Shown here piece after piece: positions 50,813-61,152 of a stretch of 64,000 nucleotides of DNA. Every line of letters begins with the position of its first letter. Position 1 is the stretch's first letter. Below the pieces are notes generated by a model. It saw only the letters and a list, made by a program, of their open reading frames with translations, did not search any database and was not told the DNA's origin. Position numbers and translations under genes: made by a program. Origin of the DNA: Paraburkholderia phenoliruptrix. Lineage in GTDB: Bacteria; Pseudomonadota; Gammaproteobacteria; Burkholderiales; Burkholderiaceae. The DNA is taken from positions 62,001 to 126,000 of the forward strand of contig NZ_CADIKB010000004.1 of the NCBI RefSeq assembly GCF_902859825.1, read 5' to 3'.

Positions 50813-50928
50813 TCGCGAGCGGGCGCGACGGCGCCGCGGCATGCCGGGCCCGCCGTCCGTGCTACGATTTTCCGCGACGAAGCGCCCGCCGGTCGGCCGG
50901 CGCACGCGACGAGAAGTGAGTTTTTACG

Positions 50929-51675
50929 ATGCCCATCAACTATTTGCGCGGCTTCACCGCCCCCGAACGGACGGACGCGACCAATCGGCGTCTCGGCCGG
51001 TCTTTGGCATTCGTGGCGGGTGCGGCCAACGCGGGCGGTTTTCTCGCCGTCGGCCAGTACACGTCGCACATGTCCGGCATCGTGTCGTCGCTCGCGGACA
51101 ATGCGGTGCTCGGCGACGTGAGCCTCTTCTTTGCGGGGCTGAGTTCGCTGCTTTCATTCGTGATGGGCGCGGCGGCATCGGCGATTCTGATCAACTGGGG
51201 CCGTCGACGGGAGCTGCGCAGCGTCTACGCCACGCCGCTTGCCATCGAAGCGGTGCTCCTGCTTTGTTTCGGATTGGTCGGGGCGAATCTCGAGCAGCAT
51301 CGCGTGCTCTTTGTGCCGGTGACGGTCTGTATTCTTTGCTTCGTCATGGGCCTGCAGAACGCGATGATTACGAAGCTCTCGCGCGCGGAAATTCGCACCA
51401 CGCATGTAACCGGCCTCGTCACGGATGTGGGCATCGAACTCGGCAAAATGGTCTATTGGAACGCACGGCCGGCTGCAGGTCAGGAACTGGTGCAGGCGGA
51501 CCGGGAGAAACTGGTTCTGCTGGGATCGCTGCTGCTTTCGTTTGTCGCGGGCGGCCTCGCGGGCGCCGTCGGATTCAAGCATCTGGGCTTTGTGTCGACG
51601 GTGCCGCTCGCAATTGTCCTGCTGACGCTGGCGGCTGTGCCGCTGGTGGACGATATGCGGGGGGAGCGGGGGTAG
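50929..51675 (+). CDS. DUF1275 (YoaK-like) membrane protein
   Basis: A 248-residue integral membrane protein with about six helices. Family segments are LAFVAGAANAGGFLAVGQYTSHMSGIVSSLADN near the start, VCILCFVMGLQNAMITKLSRAEIRTTHVTGLVTDVGIELG in the middle and a closing hydrophobic pair. The protein family is widespread but of unknown function, probably a transporter. The ATG at 50929 begins MPINYLRGF with a purine-rich GAAGTGAG upstream. It is separate from the GST gene by about 115 bases. Confidence 0.92.
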   Translation: MPINYLRGFTAPERTDATNRRLGRSLAFVAGAANAGGFLAVGQYTSHMSGIVSSLADNAVLGDVSLFFAGLSSLLSFVMGAAASAILINWGRRRELRSVYATPLAIEAVLLLCFGLVGANLEQHRVLFVPVTVCILCFVMGLQNAMITKLSRAEIRTTHVTGLVTDVGIELGKMVYWNARPAAGQELVQADREKLVLLGSLLLSFVAGGLAGAVGFKHLGFVSTVPLAIVLLTLAAVPLVDDMRGERG

Positions 51676-51737
51676 GGCGGTAGCTGCCGGAGCGTGCGCC
51701 GCAACGACGAGATTGCGTCGGCGCGGTGGAAGTGGGG

Positions 51738-51812
51738 TGGTCCCCCTGGCAGGAATCGAACCTGCATCTAGCGCTTAGGAGGCACTTGTTCTATCCATTG
51801 AACTACAGGGAG
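51738..51812 (-). tRNA. tRNA-Arg (anticodon CCT)
   Basis: A full cloverleaf on the minus strand. The acceptor arms are CTCCCTG and CAGGGGG (with one G-U pair), the D arm GTTC/GAAC, the anticodon loop CTCCTAA with anticodon CCT, the T arm GCAGG-TTCGATT-CCTGC, and an encoded CCA end. It reads AGG codons. No integrase or duplicated attachment sequence was noticed beside it. Confidence 0.95.
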
Positions 51813-51979
51813 CGGATAGCGATAAACGGGGCGGACCGGACCCCTGATCTCGAACCGCCGCGCTCGACTCTCGCGGCAGCCGCTCGCGCATTCGGCGACG
51901 CGAGCGAGGGCCAGAGTATAGCAAAAACGTGGGAAACGGCGCCACGCTCCCGCATGGCCCAGCTTGCGCCGAGAACGCC

Positions 51980-52402
51980 TCAAAACCGCGTCGAATAAGC
52001 AACACCTACGGTCTGCCCCCGCGCCGAGCGGCTATACATGATCGCCCAGTTGCCGAGCAGCGCGCCCGTGAGCGCGCCGGCGACGTCCGCGGCCAGGTCC
52101 TTGTAGGAAAAGCCGCTGCTGCGACAGGTGCCGTCGATCCCTTCCTTGATGAGCCCGGGAATCGTCCCGATCAGCGTCCCGTAAATCACGGGATGCGCCG
52201 TGTCCCGCGTCAGATACGCGCCAAGCGCGCCGAACGGCGCCGACACCGCGAAGTGCTCGAGCTTGTCGGTATGAAGCCAGCCGTCCGATGTCTGCAGGCG
52301 GTACCCGCCGCGCCCACCGCCGCAGTCAATGTCAGCGTGTGCCGCTGCGCTTGCTGCCAGCATCAGCGCAACACAGATGCCGTGTCTCCATGTCGTCCAC
52401 AT
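51980..52402 (-). CDS. YfiM/DUF2279-like periplasmic protein
   Basis: A 140-residue protein with a signal peptide (about residues 1-23, ending HADIDCGG) and a mature part containing the pattern DKLEHFAVSAPFGALGAYLTRD, PGLIKEGIDGTC and SYKDLAADVAGALTGALLG. The spacing of DK..H, KE..D and a final D..(A/G)..(G) segment matches the YfiM/DUF2279 group. The last residues GQTVGVAYSTRF have an aromatic C-terminus, as in outer-membrane-targeted proteins. The function is unknown. Start at 52400-52402. Confidence 0.75.
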   Translation of the reverse strand: MWTTWRHGICVALMLAASAAAHADIDCGGGRGGYRLQTSDGWLHTDKLEHFAVSAPFGALGAYLTRDTAHPVIYGTLIGTIPGLIKEGIDGTCRSSGFSYKDLAADVAGALTGALLGNWAIMYSRSARGQTVGVAYSTRF

Positions 52403-52831
52403 GTTGTTTTCCCCCTTGGTTTATGTTTTTTATGGAGACGCTTGCGGACCGGTATCCGCGCCAATGCGTCGCCATGGCTCTACGTTTTACGCAGGCGACG
52501 TGAGTGCGGATGTGCGCTGAAAGACTAACCTTCCGCCATCTGTGAGGGCTGCGCCACACAGGCGAAGCGCCGGCCGGCGTAGGCCTGTGCGCGGCGCAAG
52601 GACGAGCGAGGACGAAAAGGACGGGGGAAGAGAAGACGCGAAAGACAGACGCGCGTCTTTAGGCGAACATCAAAGGACGACGAGAGCGATGCGCAAGGAC
52701 TCCATTCGACGATTGCGCGCCCAAAAAGCAAGCGGCCCGGCAGGCATGACCTGCTGGGCCGCGCACACTACTCGCGTGATGTCGCTTCGGCTAAACGGTG
52801 CGGTGTCCCGAACCGCGCAGCGACAGCACAC
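52403..52831. other. intergenic region between YfiM-like gene and rubredoxin
   Basis: About 430 bases. It holds the rubredoxin terminator (52722-52762) and no credible gene; frames on both strands are arginine-rich or lack start signals. Confidence 0.5.
52722..52762 (-). terminator. intrinsic terminator of the rubredoxin gene
   Basis: GCGGCCCGGCAG and CTGCTGGGCCGC pair (one mismatch) and, on the minus strand, are followed by TTGCTTTTT. Confidence 0.7.
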
Positions 52832-53011
52832 TCAGAATTCGACCACCGCGAACTCGGCCTTGCCGACGTCGCACAGCGGGCAGCGCCAGTCGTCGGGAAT
52901 CGCGGCAAAGCGGGTGCCGGGCGCGATGCCTTCGTCGGGCAGGCCTTCCTCTTCGTTGTAGATCCAGCCGCAAATCAGGCAAACCCAGCTCTTGTAGTCA
53001 GTCACATCCAT
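52832..53011 (-). CDS. rubredoxin
   Basis: A 59-residue iron protein and small electron carrier. Four cysteines in two pairs, WVCLICGWIY and WRCPLCDVGK, bind one iron; GLPDEGIAPGTRF between them is typical. It is similar to the RubA-type carriers that serve alkane hydroxylases or other oxygenases, but no such partner is nearby. The ATG at 53009-53011 starts MDVTDYKSW, the usual position relative to the first cysteine; a GTG at 53023 would add four residues. Confidence 0.95.
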   Translation of the reverse strand: MDVTDYKSWVCLICGWIYNEEEGLPDEGIAPGTRFAAIPDDWRCPLCDVGKAEFAVVEF

Positions 53012-53281
53012 TACTTCGCTCACGACGCAGTCTTCTCTCTTCAATGCAATGATCCGCTCGGTCTGCCCCTTTTTGGGGCGCGGCGGCGACCCGCAATATT
53101 ACCGGAATTTGTCAAATGCATCGGCGATCCGGTTTGATGCTCGTCGAGGCGCGAAGCTCCGGCTGTGTCATGCACTGCGTGTATTCTGCTGACTCACGGC
53201 GGCTTTGCGTTGGTGTGGCTCGCGCATGTCTCGATCGAGTGTGGCTCGTGTACGGCTCGTGTTTCTAACCAGGAGAAGACG

Positions 53282-53695
53282 ATGTTGAAAACGAAATGGT
53301 TCAGCGGCAAATTGAGCGGCGCGGCGCTGGCCGGATTACTGACGGCGTCCGGTGCGGCGCAGGCGGCAAGCGTGTCCTTCGTGCAGCCGACAGACGGCGC
53401 GACCGTCAGCAACCCGGTCCACGTGGTCTTTGCTCTCGACGGCATGAAAGTCGCCCCGGCCGGCACGACGACGGACGGCACGGGCCATCATCATCTGCTG
53501 GTGGACGGCAAGCCGCTCGCGAAAGGCGAGGTGATTCCTGCCAACGATAAATCGCTGCACTTCGGCAAGGGCCAGACGGAAACCGATCTGACGCTGCCGC
53601 CCGGCGACCATACGCTGACGCTGCAATTCGGCGACGGCGCACACCGCTCCTATGGTCCCGAACTGAGCAAGACGATCACCGTGCATGTGAGATAA
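53282..53695 (+). CDS. DUF4399 family exported protein
   Basis: A 137-residue periplasmic protein. The signal peptide (about residues 1-27, ending GAAQAAS) is followed by the DUF4399 pattern: VSFVQPTDGATVSNPVHVVFALDGMKVAPAG, then TGHHHLLVDGKPL with a histidine trio, and KGQTETDLTLPPGDHTLTLQFGDGAHRSYGPELS. It may bind a ligand or metal through the His residues; the family has no assigned function. AGGAGAAG precedes the ATG. Confidence 0.88.
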   Translation: MLKTKWFSGKLSGAALAGLLTASGAAQAASVSFVQPTDGATVSNPVHVVFALDGMKVAPAGTTTDGTGHHHLLVDGKPLAKGEVIPANDKSLHFGKGQTETDLTLPPGDHTLTLQFGDGAHRSYGPELSKTITVHVR

Positions 53696-54042
53696 GCGCG
53701 GGTCGGCTCATGGTTTGCCGGGCGCTGACCCATAGCGCCCCGGCGGCGCCCGGAGTTCCCGAGAGCTGCCCGGCCGCGAGCGGCGGCGTTCGCGAGTTCC
53801 CGACAGAGTCCCGGCGGCCCGCTGGCGGCGACCGACAGCTGCCCCGCCGCGACCCGCGGCCACCGGCGGCGCCTTCAATGCCCGCGCCCGTCGCGACCGC
53901 CCCGCAGCGTGTTTCTTACGGCCCTCTGCGCCGGCCATCTCGAGCGCGGCCGTTCGTCCTATATCTTCAGGCATACAGGCAGCGGCCCTTGCGCCCGGTA
54001 CAATGAGCAGTTCCGAGTCATCGCTGTCTTCGCCAATTTCCC
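53696..54042. other. intergenic region upstream of uup
   Basis: About 350 bases, very GC-rich. No gene is apparent; a plus frame (53710-54006) and a minus frame (53708-53974) are proline- and arginine-rich and have no start signals. Confidence 0.45.
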
Positions 54043-56013
54043 ATGTCGCTTTACACCATTACCGGAGCCCAGCTGGCGTTCGGTCACGTCGCGTTGCTCG
54101 ATCACGCGGACTTTTCTCTCGAAGCGGGCGAGCGGGTCGGGCTGATCGGCCGCAATGGCGCCGGCAAGTCGTCGCTGCTGAAAATCGTCGCTGATCTTGC
54201 CAGGCCCGACGACGGCCTCGTCACGCGCCAGCAGAATCTGACCACGGTGTACGTGCCGCAGGAACCCGAGTTCGATGCGGACGACACCGTGTTCGACGCC
54301 GTCGCGGCCGGCCTCACGCACGCCCGCGCGCTGCTCGACGAATACGACGTGGTCGCCAACCAGCTCGCGGACGAGCCCGAAGGCGCGCAGCACGACGCAT
54401 TGATGGCGCGCATGAACACGCTGCAGTCGTCGCTGGACGCGGCCAACGCCTGGAACTGGAGCACGCGTGTCGCCACCACGCTGCAGCAGATCGGCCTGAA
54501 TGGCGAGGCGCGCGTGGGTTCGCTCTCGGGCGGCATGCAAAAGCGCGTGGCGCTCGCCCGCGCGCTCGTCGTGCAGCCCGACGTGCTGCTGCTCGACGAA
54601 CCGACCAATCACCTCGATTTCGACGGCATCCGCTGGCTCGAAGAACTGCTCGTGTCGCAGCGCGCGGCACTCCTGTTCATCACGCACGACCGCGCGTTTC
54701 TCGACCGTGTCGCCACCCGCATCGTCGAGCTGGATCGCGGGCGTCTGTTGTCCTATCCGGGCAACTTTTCGGCTTATCAGACGCGCAAGGCGCAGCAACT
54801 GGAGATCGAGCGCGTCGAAAACGAGAAGGCCGACAAGCTGCTTGCCCAGGAAGAAGTGTGGATCCGCAAAGGCGTCGAGGCGCGCCGCACGCGCAGCGTC
54901 GGCCGGATTGCGCGGCTCGTGGAAATGCGCAAGCAGCGCGCCGAGCGCCGCAACGTGCAGGGCAACGTCAAGCTGGACGTCGGTCAGGGCGAGAAGTCGG
55001 GCAAGATCGTCGCGGAATTGACGGATGTCACGAAGCGCTACGGTTCACGCACGGTGATCGACCGCTTCACTGCCACCGTCATGCGCGGCGACAAGATCGG
55101 TTTTGTCGGCCCGAACGGCGCGGGCAAGACCACGCTGCTGAAAATCATCCTCGGCGAACTGAAGCCCGACGAAGGCACGGTGCGCGTCGGCACCAATCTG
55201 CAGGTCGCGTATTTCGACCAGATGCGCGCGCAACTGGACCTGGAAAAAAGTCTCGCCGATACCATCAGCCCCGGCAGCGAGTGGGTCGAGGTCAACGGGC
55301 AGAGAAAGCACGTCATGAGCTATCTCGGCGACTTCCTGTTCGCGCCGGAGCGCGCGCGTTCGCCGGTCAAGTCGCTGTCGGGCGGCGAGCGCAACCGTCT
55401 GCTGCTGGCGCGCCTTTTCGCGCGGCCGGCCAACGTGCTGGTGCTCGACGAACCGACCAACGACCTCGACATTCCCACGCTGGAACTGCTCGAGGAACTG
55501 CTCACCGACTACGACGGCACCGTGCTGCTCGTGAGCCACGACCGCGCGTTTCTGGATAACGTGGCGACGTCGGTGATCGCGTCCGAAGGCGGGGGCAAAT
55601 GGCGCGAGTATGTCGGCGGCTTCACCGACTGGCAGGTGCAAAGCGAGCGCTCGCAACAGCTCGCGCAGGAAGCGCTGAAAGACGCAAACAAGGACGCGGC
55701 AAAAGAAGCAACGAAGGACGCCACGAAAGAGGCCACTAAAGTCACACCGGCCAAAGACACTTCATCCGCCCGCAATCCGCAGCGCGCCGCGAAGCTCTCC
55801 TTCAAGGAACAGCGTGAACTCGATGCGTTGCCGGAAAAAATCGCCGCGCTCGAGGCGGAGCAGAGAACCATCGGCGCACAGCTTGAAGAAGGCTCCATAT
55901 TCGCGAAGGACCCGCAGGAAGGCGCGCGTCTTTCCGAACGCTATGCCGCGATCGACGAGGAACTGCTGCTCGCGCTCGAACGCTGGGACGAACTCGAAAA
56001 CCGCCGCAAATGA
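54043..56013 (+). CDS. uup: ABC-F ATPase, Uup-like
   Basis: A 656-residue cytosolic protein with two ATPase domains in one chain and no membrane part. Walker A sites are GRNGAGKSS at 36-44 and GPNGAGKTT from 356; signatures LSGGMQKR and LSGGERNR and two LLLDEPTNHLD-type Walker B segments are present. Between them lies the ABC-F linker helix. The C-terminal tail (QRAAKLSFKEQRELDALPEKIAALEAEQ onward) is the coiled-coil Uup domain, which binds DNA or ribosome. A KDA/KEAT-rich repeat linker separates it from domain 2. Uup affects precise transposon excision and ribosome function in E. coli. Confidence 0.95.
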   Translation: MSLYTITGAQLAFGHVALLDHADFSLEAGERVGLIGRNGAGKSSLLKIVADLARPDDGLVTRQQNLTTVYVPQEPEFDADDTVFDAVAAGLTHARALLDEYDVVANQLADEPEGAQHDALMARMNTLQSSLDAANAWNWSTRVATTLQQIGLNGEARVGSLSGGMQKRVALARALVVQPDVLLLDEPTNHLDFDGIRWLEELLVSQRAALLFITHDRAFLDRVATRIVELDRGRLLSYPGNFSAYQTRKAQQLEIERVENEKADKLLAQEEVWIRKGVEARRTRSVGRIARLVEMRKQRAERRNVQGNVKLDVGQGEKSGKIVAELTDVTKRYGSRTVIDRFTATVMRGDKIGFVGPNGAGKTTLLKIILGELKPDEGTVRVGTNLQVAYFDQMRAQLDLEKSLADTISPGSEWVEVNGQRKHVMSYLGDFLFAPERARSPVKSLSGGERNRLLLARLFARPANVLVLDEPTNDLDIPTLELLEELLTDYDGTVLLVSHDRAFLDNVATSVIASEGGGKWREYVGGFTDWQVQSERSQQLAQEALKDANKDAAKEATKDATKEATKVTPAKDTSSARNPQRAAKLSFKEQRELDALPEKIAALEAEQRTIGAQLEEGSIFAKDPQEGARLSERYAAIDEELLLALERWDELENRRK

Positions 56014-56473
56014 CGCGACGAACGCGGGCGTGCTGCGCCGCCGGCGCGCCCGCTCGCGCAAGCGCGAAGCCTTGCCCGGACGGCCACTCGCGTGCGCTGT
56101 CAATTGCCGCCAGGTTCGAAATCAGTAAAATACCCCGCGAAAAGGGCTTCCCGGCATTTTCACCGGCCGCGCCGCTGCCTCGTCAGGGGGCGGTAGCGGG
56201 CCGGCAGCCGGTCCGGATGCCGCACCGAACATGACAATGCGCACGAAAGCCGGCGCGGCCACCGCACCGCAATCGCGTGGCATCGCGTGACAATCGCGTG
56301 ACGATCGAGCGGCTAACAACCGGAAGCCGTGCAGCAAAACAGCCTGCCCGCCCCGCGGGCACCCCACCTAACCACATTGTTTCGTTTCGCTTTTTTTGAA
56401 AACTCAACGCATTGTCCACGGACTTATGAACAGGACCTGTGGACAACGATGAACCGACGCACCCGAGTCAACC
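56014..56473. other. intergenic region upstream of parE
   Basis: About 460 bases with an inverted TTGTCCAC repeat (56412-56446) near the parE start and an otherwise unremarkable GC-rich stretch. The CDS-like frames here overlap each other and lack ribosome sites. Confidence 0.45.
56412..56446. promoter_or_regulatory. inverted repeat TTGTCCAC/GTGGACAA upstream of parE
   Basis: Two 8-bp half-sites separated by 19 bases, 28-62 bases before the parE ATG. They resemble DnaA boxes (TTATNCACA) with a G at position 3. Confidence 0.4.
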
Positions 56474-58459
56474 ATGTCTACGAAAAAGCCAAACGCCGCG
56501 TATAGCGAAGCGTCGATCAAGGTGTTGAAGGGTCTCGAGCCGGTCAAGCAACGGCCCGGCATGTACACCCGCACCGAGAATCCGCTGCACATCATTCAGG
56601 AAGTTATCGACAACGCGTCGGACGAAGCCCTCGGCGGCTACGGCCGGCAAATCACGGTCACGCTGCACGCGGATCATTCAGTGTCGGTCGAAGACGACGG
56701 CCGCGGCATTCCCTTCGGCCTGCATCCGGAAGAAGGCGTGCCGGTCGTCGAAATCGTCTTCACGCGCCTGCACGCGGGCGGCAAATTCGACAAGGCCGCC
56801 GGCGGCGCGTACACGTTCTCCGGTGGTTTGCACGGCGTCGGCGTGTCGGTCACCAATGCGCTCTCCACGCGCCTCGACGTCACCGTGTGGCGCGACGGCA
56901 AGGTTGCCGCGTTGAGTTTTGCGCACGGCGACGTGGCGAAGCCGCTCGAAGTCCGCGCCGCGGCGAAAGGCGAAAAGAAATCCGGCACACGCGTGACCGC
57001 GTGGGCGGATCCGAAGTACTTCGATTCGCCGAATCTGCCGCTCGGCGAACTGCAACGTCTGCTGCGCTCGAAAGCGGTGCTGCTGCCGGGCGTGGAAGTC
57101 ACGCTTGTCAACGAAAAGACCGGCGAACAGCACAGCTGGAAATATGAAGACGGCTTGCGCGGTTACCTGCTCGAAGGCATGAACGGCAGCGATCTGCTGA
57201 TTCCGCTCTTCGAAGGCGAGCGTTATGCCGAAAACTCGCGCGCGAGCGAAGAGACGTTCGCGGAAGGCGAGGGCGCGGCGTGGGTCGTCGCGTGGAGCGA
57301 GGAAGGCCCGCTCACGCGCGAGTCGTACGTCAATCTGATTCCGACGCCCGCGGGCGGCACGCACGAATCGGGCTTGCGCGAAGGGCTTTATCAGGCGGTG
57401 AAGAGCTTTGTCGAGCTGCACAACCTGCAGCCGAAGGGCGTGAAGCTGCTCGCGGAAGACGTGTTCGCGCGCGTGTCGTTCGTGCTGTCGGCGAAGGTGT
57501 TGGACCCGCAGTTTCAAGGGCAGATCAAGGAGCGCCTGAATAGCCGCGACGCGGTCAAACTGGTCGCTTCGTTCGCGCGGCCGGCGCTCGAGCTGTGGCT
57601 CAACCAGCACGTCGAGCACGGCAAGAAGCTCGCGGACCTCGTCATCAAGCAGGCACAGGCGCGCACACGCGCCGGCCAGAAGGTCGAGAAGCGCAAGAGC
57701 TCGGGCGTCGCGGTGTTGCCGGGCAAGCTGACCGATTGCGAATCGACGGATATCGGGCGCAACGAGTTATTCCTCGTCGAGGGCGACTCCGCGGGCGGTT
57801 CCGCGAAAATGGGCCGCGACAAGGAATATCAGGCCATTCTGCCGCTGCGGGGCAAGGTGCTGAACACGTGGGAAACCGAGCGCGACCGTCTCTTTGCCAA
57901 TAACGAGGTGCACGACATTTCGGTGGCGATCGGCGTCGATCCGCATAGTCCGGACGACAAGGTGGATCTTTCCAACCTGCGCTACGGCAAGATCTGCATT
58001 CTGTCGGACGCGGACGTGGACGGCTCGCACATTCAGGTGCTGCTGCTCACGCTGTTCTTCAAGCACTTCCCGCAGTTGATCGAGCGCGGTCACGTGTGCG
58101 TCGCGCGTCCCCCGCTCTTTCGCGTCGACGCACCCGCGCGCGGCAAGAAGCCGGCGCAGAAGCTATATGCGCTCGACGAAGGCGAACTCGAAGCGATCCT
58201 CGACAAGCTGCGCAAGGACGGCGTGCGCGAGACGCAATGGTCGATCAGCCGCTTTAAAGGCCTCGGCGAAATGAGCGCCGAGCAACTCTGGGATACGACG
58301 ATGAACCCGGATACGCGGCGTCTCACGCCGGTCGCGCTCGGCGAGCTCGACTACGACACCACGGTCGCGCGCATGACCATGCTGATGGGCAAGGGCGAAG
58401 CGGCGTCGCGGCGCAGCTGGCTCGAAGAAAAGGGCAACGAGGTCGAAGCGGACATTTGA
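56474..58459 (+). CDS. parE: DNA topoisomerase IV subunit B
   Basis: A 661-residue subunit. The GHKL ATPase domain has DNASDEALGGYG (N-box) and GGLHGVGVSVTNAL (G-box), a transducer domain follows, and the TOPRIM domain has FLVEGDSAGGSAK and the metal site DADVDG. The C-terminal part contains RFKGLGEMSAEQLWDTTMNP. With ParC it unlinks daughter chromosomes using ATP. It could be GyrB at first glance, but the length and the adjacent parC gene 54 bases downstream identify ParE. The ATG at 56474 begins MSTKKPNAAYSEASIKVLKGLEPVKQRPGMY. Confidence 0.97.
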   Translation: MSTKKPNAAYSEASIKVLKGLEPVKQRPGMYTRTENPLHIIQEVIDNASDEALGGYGRQITVTLHADHSVSVEDDGRGIPFGLHPEEGVPVVEIVFTRLHAGGKFDKAAGGAYTFSGGLHGVGVSVTNALSTRLDVTVWRDGKVAALSFAHGDVAKPLEVRAAAKGEKKSGTRVTAWADPKYFDSPNLPLGELQRLLRSKAVLLPGVEVTLVNEKTGEQHSWKYEDGLRGYLLEGMNGSDLLIPLFEGERYAENSRASEETFAEGEGAAWVVAWSEEGPLTRESYVNLIPTPAGGTHESGLREGLYQAVKSFVELHNLQPKGVKLLAEDVFARVSFVLSAKVLDPQFQGQIKERLNSRDAVKLVASFARPALELWLNQHVEHGKKLADLVIKQAQARTRAGQKVEKRKSSGVAVLPGKLTDCESTDIGRNELFLVEGDSAGGSAKMGRDKEYQAILPLRGKVLNTWETERDRLFANNEVHDISVAIGVDPHSPDDKVDLSNLRYGKICILSDADVDGSHIQVLLLTLFFKHFPQLIERGHVCVARPPLFRVDAPARGKKPAQKLYALDEGELEAILDKLRKDGVRETQWSISRFKGLGEMSAEQLWDTTMNPDTRRLTPVALGELDYDTTVARMTMLMGKGEAASRRSWLEEKGNEVEADI

Positions 58460-58513
58460 GCGGCATAAGCGCTCCCGCACGACACTTCACGCCAAACACG
58501 ATACGGATTCCAG

Positions 58514-60838
58514 ATGGACGACGATAACACTCTCGACCTTTTCACCGAGCCGCCGCCGCCCGAAGGCGACTTCCTCACGCTCGGCAATTACGCGGAAGGG
58601 GCCTATCTTCAGTACGCAGTCAGCGTGGTGAAGGGGCGCGCGCTGCCCGACGTCTGCGACGGGCAGAAGCCCGTGCAGCGGCGCATCCTCTACGCCATGA
58701 ACGAGCTGGGCCTCAGCGACAACGCCAAGCCGGTCAAATCGGCGCGCGTGGTGGGCGACGTGATCGGTAAGTATCATCCGCACGGCGATCAGTCGGCGTA
58801 CGACGCGCTCGTGCGTCTCGCGCAAGACTTTGCGATGCGCTATCCGCTCATCGACGGGCAGGGCAATTTCGGCTCGCGCGACGGCGACGGCGCCGCGGCC
58901 ATGCGATACACCGAAGCGCGCCTCACGCCGATCTCGAAGCTGCTGCTCGACGAAATCGATCAGGGCACGGTCGATTTCATGCCCAACTACGACGGCGTCG
59001 AACAGGAGCCGCGCCAACTGCCCGCGCGCCTGCCGTTCCTGCTGCTGAACGGCGCGTCGGGCATTGCCGTGGGCCTCGCCACGGAGATTCCGTCGCACAA
59101 TCTGCGCGAAGTGGCGGCTGCCACGGTCGCGATGATCCGCAATCCGAAGATCGCGCATGCGGACCTGATGCAGCACATGCCGGGGCCCGACTTCCCCGGC
59201 GGCGGCCAGATCATTTCGAGCGAAGCGGAAATCGCGGCGGCGTATGAGAGCGGCCGCGGCAGCCTGAAGGTGCGCGCCCGCTGGAAGATCGAGGACCTCG
59301 CGCGCGGCCAGTGGCAACTGGTGATCACCGAATTGCCGCCGAACACGGCGGCCCAGAAGGTGCTCGAAGAGATCGAGGAGCAGACCAACCCGAAGATCAA
59401 GCTCGGCAAGAAGGCGCTCACGCCCGAGCAGTTGCAGGCAAAGCAAACCATGCTGAGCCTGCTCGACGCAGTGCGCGACGAGTCCGGCAAGGACGCGCCG
59501 GTGCGCCTCGTGTTCGAGCCGAAGTCGAGCCGCATCGATCAGACGGAGTTCGTCAACACGCTGCTTGCGCATACGAGTCTGGAGTCGAACGCATCGCTGA
59601 ATCTGGTGATGGTGGGCGGCGACGGCCGGCCACGCCAGAAGGGCTTGAGCGAAATCCTGCACGAGTGGATCGCGTTCCGCTTTGCCACGGTCACGCGCCG
59701 TACGCGTCACCGGTTGACGAAGGTGGACGACCGGATCCACATCCTCGAAGGCCGGATGATCGTCTATCTGAACATCGACGAGGTGATCCGCATCATTCGC
59801 GAGTCCGACGAACCGAAGGTCGCGCTGATGGCCGCGTTCGGGCTGTCGGACCGGCAGGCCGACGACATCCTCGAAATCCGGCTGCGGCAGTTGGCGCGGC
59901 TCGAAAAGATCAAGATCGAGAAGGAACTCGCGGATCTGCGCGACGAGAAGGCGAAGCTCGAGGAACTGCTCGCGAGCGAATCCGCGATGAAGCGTCTGCT
60001 CATCAAGGAAATCGAAGCCGACGCCAAGCAATACGGCGACGAGCGCCGCACGCTCATCCAGCAGGAAAAGCGCGCCACGTATGAGGCGCGCGTGATCGAC
60101 GAACCGGTTACGGTCGTGGTCTCGCAAAAGGGGTGGGTGCGCGCGCTGAAGGGCCACGGTCTCGACACGGCCGGCTTCACGTTCAAGGCCGGCGACGGTC
60201 TGTACGCCGCGTTCCAGTGCCGCACGCCGGATACGCTCATCGCGTGGGGCAGCAACGGGCGTGTCTATTCGGTCGCGGTGGCGTCGCTGCCGGGCGGCCG
60301 CGGCGACGGCGTGCCGGTCACGTCGCTGATCGAACTGGAGTCGGGCAGCCATCTGATGCACTACTACGCGGCTGCCGCGGACCAGGCCCTGCTGCTCGCG
60401 TCGAGCAACGGCTTTGGTTTCATCGCGAAGGTCGGCGACATGGTGAGCCGCGTGAAAGCGGGCAAGTCGTTCATGACGATCGACGCGGGCGCCGCGCCGC
60501 TCGCGCCCATGCCGATGCTGCCGGACGCGAGCCAGGTGGCGTGTCTGTCGTCCACGGGGCGCCTGCTCGTGTTCGGCATCGACGAAATGAAGACGCTGTC
60601 GGGCGGCGGACGCGGCGTCACGCTGATGGCGCTCGACGACAAGGAAACGCTGGTGCAGGCGCTCGCCATCAACGGGGCGGGTGTCATGCTGATCGGCGCG
60701 CGTCGCGGCGGCAGGCTGGACGAGGAAAAGCTGAGCGGCGCCGCGCTCGCCGCGCACGTCGGCAAGCGGGCGCGCAAGGGCCGTGCGCCGGAGAGCAAGT
60801 TGAAGCTCGAAGGCATGCGTCCAGCGCTCGCCGGCTGA
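58514..60838 (+). CDS. parC: DNA topoisomerase IV subunit A
   Basis: A 774-residue DNA-cleaving subunit. The winged-helix breakage domain has the quinolone-region HGD segment ([21 protein letters not shown]) and active-site Tyr132 in MRYTEARL. After a coiled-coil tower region comes a C-terminal beta-pinwheel with several GxG repeats that steers substrate choice; it has no GyrA-box. The protein forms the A2B2 enzyme with ParE encoded just upstream. The ATG at 58514 follows the parE stop by 54 bases, and the two are presumably co-transcribed. Confidence 0.97.
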   Translation: MDDDNTLDLFTEPPPPEGDFLTLGNYAEGAYLQYAVSVVKGRALPDVCDGQKPVQRRILYAMNELGLSDNAKPVKSARVVGDVIGKYHPHGDQSAYDALVRLAQDFAMRYPLIDGQGNFGSRDGDGAAAMRYTEARLTPISKLLLDEIDQGTVDFMPNYDGVEQEPRQLPARLPFLLLNGASGIAVGLATEIPSHNLREVAAATVAMIRNPKIAHADLMQHMPGPDFPGGGQIISSEAEIAAAYESGRGSLKVRARWKIEDLARGQWQLVITELPPNTAAQKVLEEIEEQTNPKIKLGKKALTPEQLQAKQTMLSLLDAVRDESGKDAPVRLVFEPKSSRIDQTEFVNTLLAHTSLESNASLNLVMVGGDGRPRQKGLSEILHEWIAFRFATVTRRTRHRLTKVDDRIHILEGRMIVYLNIDEVIRIIRESDEPKVALMAAFGLSDRQADDILEIRLRQLARLEKIKIEKELADLRDEKAKLEELLASESAMKRLLIKEIEADAKQYGDERRTLIQQEKRATYEARVIDEPVTVVVSQKGWVRALKGHGLDTAGFTFKAGDGLYAAFQCRTPDTLIAWGSNGRVYSVAVASLPGGRGDGVPVTSLIELESGSHLMHYYAAAADQALLLASSNGFGFIAKVGDMVSRVKAGKSFMTIDAGAAPLAPMPMLPDASQVACLSSTGRLLVFGIDEMKTLSGGGRGVTLMALDDKETLVQALAINGAGVMLIGARRGGRLDEEKLSGAALAAHVGKRARKGRAPESKLKLEGMRPALAG

Positions 60839-61152
60839 CGAAGATTGATGTTGAAAACGGCCGGCGTCTGCTAGCATGCGAGGCGCTGGCCGTGCGCAGT
60901 AATGGCAGTAACAGTCGTCGCAGGCGGGGCAAGATGCGGCAAATCCGGGGGCAGCGTCATGGTGTCGCGTGGAAGTGCCGGGTGACGGCACTTCGTCGAG
61001 ACAGCCGGCGCGCTGCAATAACAACAAGAAAAACGACAGAAGCCATGAGCGTTCTGGAACTGCACACAGGGCGTGCGGTCGAACGCGCTCAATAGCCGCT
61101 CGTCACAGCGTTGGCGTAGGCGGCGCGGCATCGTCGGAGAGGAAAACACAAC
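60839..61152. other. gap between parC and the CopD-like gene
   Basis: About 310 bases; no gene and no terminator with a clear T-tract. AGAGGAAAACACAAC stands before the next start codon. Confidence 0.45.

Noticed and set aside
51738..51812. tRNA-Arg as an island attachment site.
   Set aside because: No integrase or repeated 3' tRNA end was seen on either side within the window.
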